Shown here piece by piece: positions 63,863 to 64,000 of a stretch of 64,000 nucleotides of DNA. The notes under the pieces are model-generated. The model was not told the origin of the DNA. It saw only the letters and a list, made by a program, of their open reading frames with translations, and searched no databases. Within the stretch, counting starts at the first letter, position 1, and each line of letters begins with the position of its first letter. Location of the stretch: assembly GCA_003640385.1 (NCBI GenBank), contig RCAB01000009.1, forward strand, positions 62,001 to 126,000. Direction: 5' to 3'. Both the position numbers and the translations under genes were made by a program. The DNA is from Setaria digitata (taxonomy: Eukaryota > Nematoda > Chromadorea > Rhabditida > Setariidae).

Positions 63863-64000
63863 GTTTGTTTTAAATAGAGTGACCTTTTTGGGAAGTATGA
63901 AGAAATTTTGAGTTGAATTCTCTTGAAGTATGGTGTGGAGAAAACTTTTGGAATTTCGCTAGTCGAAATGAACGTCCCAAAATCCCGTAAAATATTTGTG

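Noticed and set aside
1..64000. tRNA, rRNA, CRISPR, bacterial insertion sequences or Wolbachia-derived segments
   Set aside because: I looked for tRNA-like cores, repeat-spacer arrays and long unspliced bacterial-type coding frames and saw none.

Overview
The window is eukaryotic nuclear DNA from a nematode, most likely a clade III / filarial-type species. It is strongly AT-rich. Genes have many small exons separated by AT-rich introns with TTTTAG/TTTCAG acceptors, and most start codons sit 15-41 nt after a good acceptor that has no obvious upstream donor, which fits spliced-leader trans-splicing. The proteins are metazoan, and two (a tandem peritrophin/chitin-binding secreted protein and a small four-TM family) have a nematode flavour. 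There is no sign of bacterial operons, tRNA, rRNA or CRISPR. All gene models were assembled by eye from splice signals, reading-phase continuity and remembered family sequences. No transcript data or database search was available.

Layout. (1) 2928-4778, minus: small four-TM protein, 5 exons, LAPTM-like nematode family. (2) 11243-18339, plus: secreted multi-domain chitin-binding (peritrophin-A type) protein, 19 exons, about 936 aa, resembling eggshell proteins. (3) 22644-28676, minus: ataxin-1-like AXH-domain protein, 9 exons, about 671 aa, with a possible extra 5' exon near 29.1 kb. (4) 28.7-42.65 kb: a long region with no gene I can establish. It holds a perfect 73-bp direct repeat, a GC-rich repeat-laden island near 37-37.9 kb, a GATA-site cluster and a few orphan exon-like stretches. 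(5) 42655-49730, minus: Virilizer/VIRMA homologue, 17 exons, about 1113 aa. (6) 50996-56273, plus: MARCH6/TEB4/Doa10 E3 ligase, 13 exons, about 889 aa, with one GC-AG intron. (7) 57137-62772, minus: exocyst subunit EXO70/EXOC7, 14 exons, about 626 aa. (8) 63763 to beyond the window, plus: first exon of an unidentified gene.

Orientation alternates. VIRMA and MARCH6 are head to head (about 1.27 kb apart), MARCH6 and EXO70 tail to tail (about 0.86 kb apart), and EXO70 and the right-edge gene head to head (about 1.0 kb apart). The chitin-binding and ataxin-1 genes are tail to tail across 4.3 kb. The genes do not form one pathway: they cover ER-associated degradation (MARCH6), exocytosis (EXO70), an m6A-writer scaffold (VIRMA), transcriptional co-regulation (ataxin-1-like), extracellular chitin matrix and an endomembrane protein.

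The most interesting item is the VIRMA homologue, because C. elegans is known to lack the METTL3/METTL14 m6A writer that VIRMA normally scaffolds. Secondary items are two miRNA/MITE-like hairpins, the 73-bp repeat pair, the GC-rich island and the polyglutamine-poor ataxin-1.
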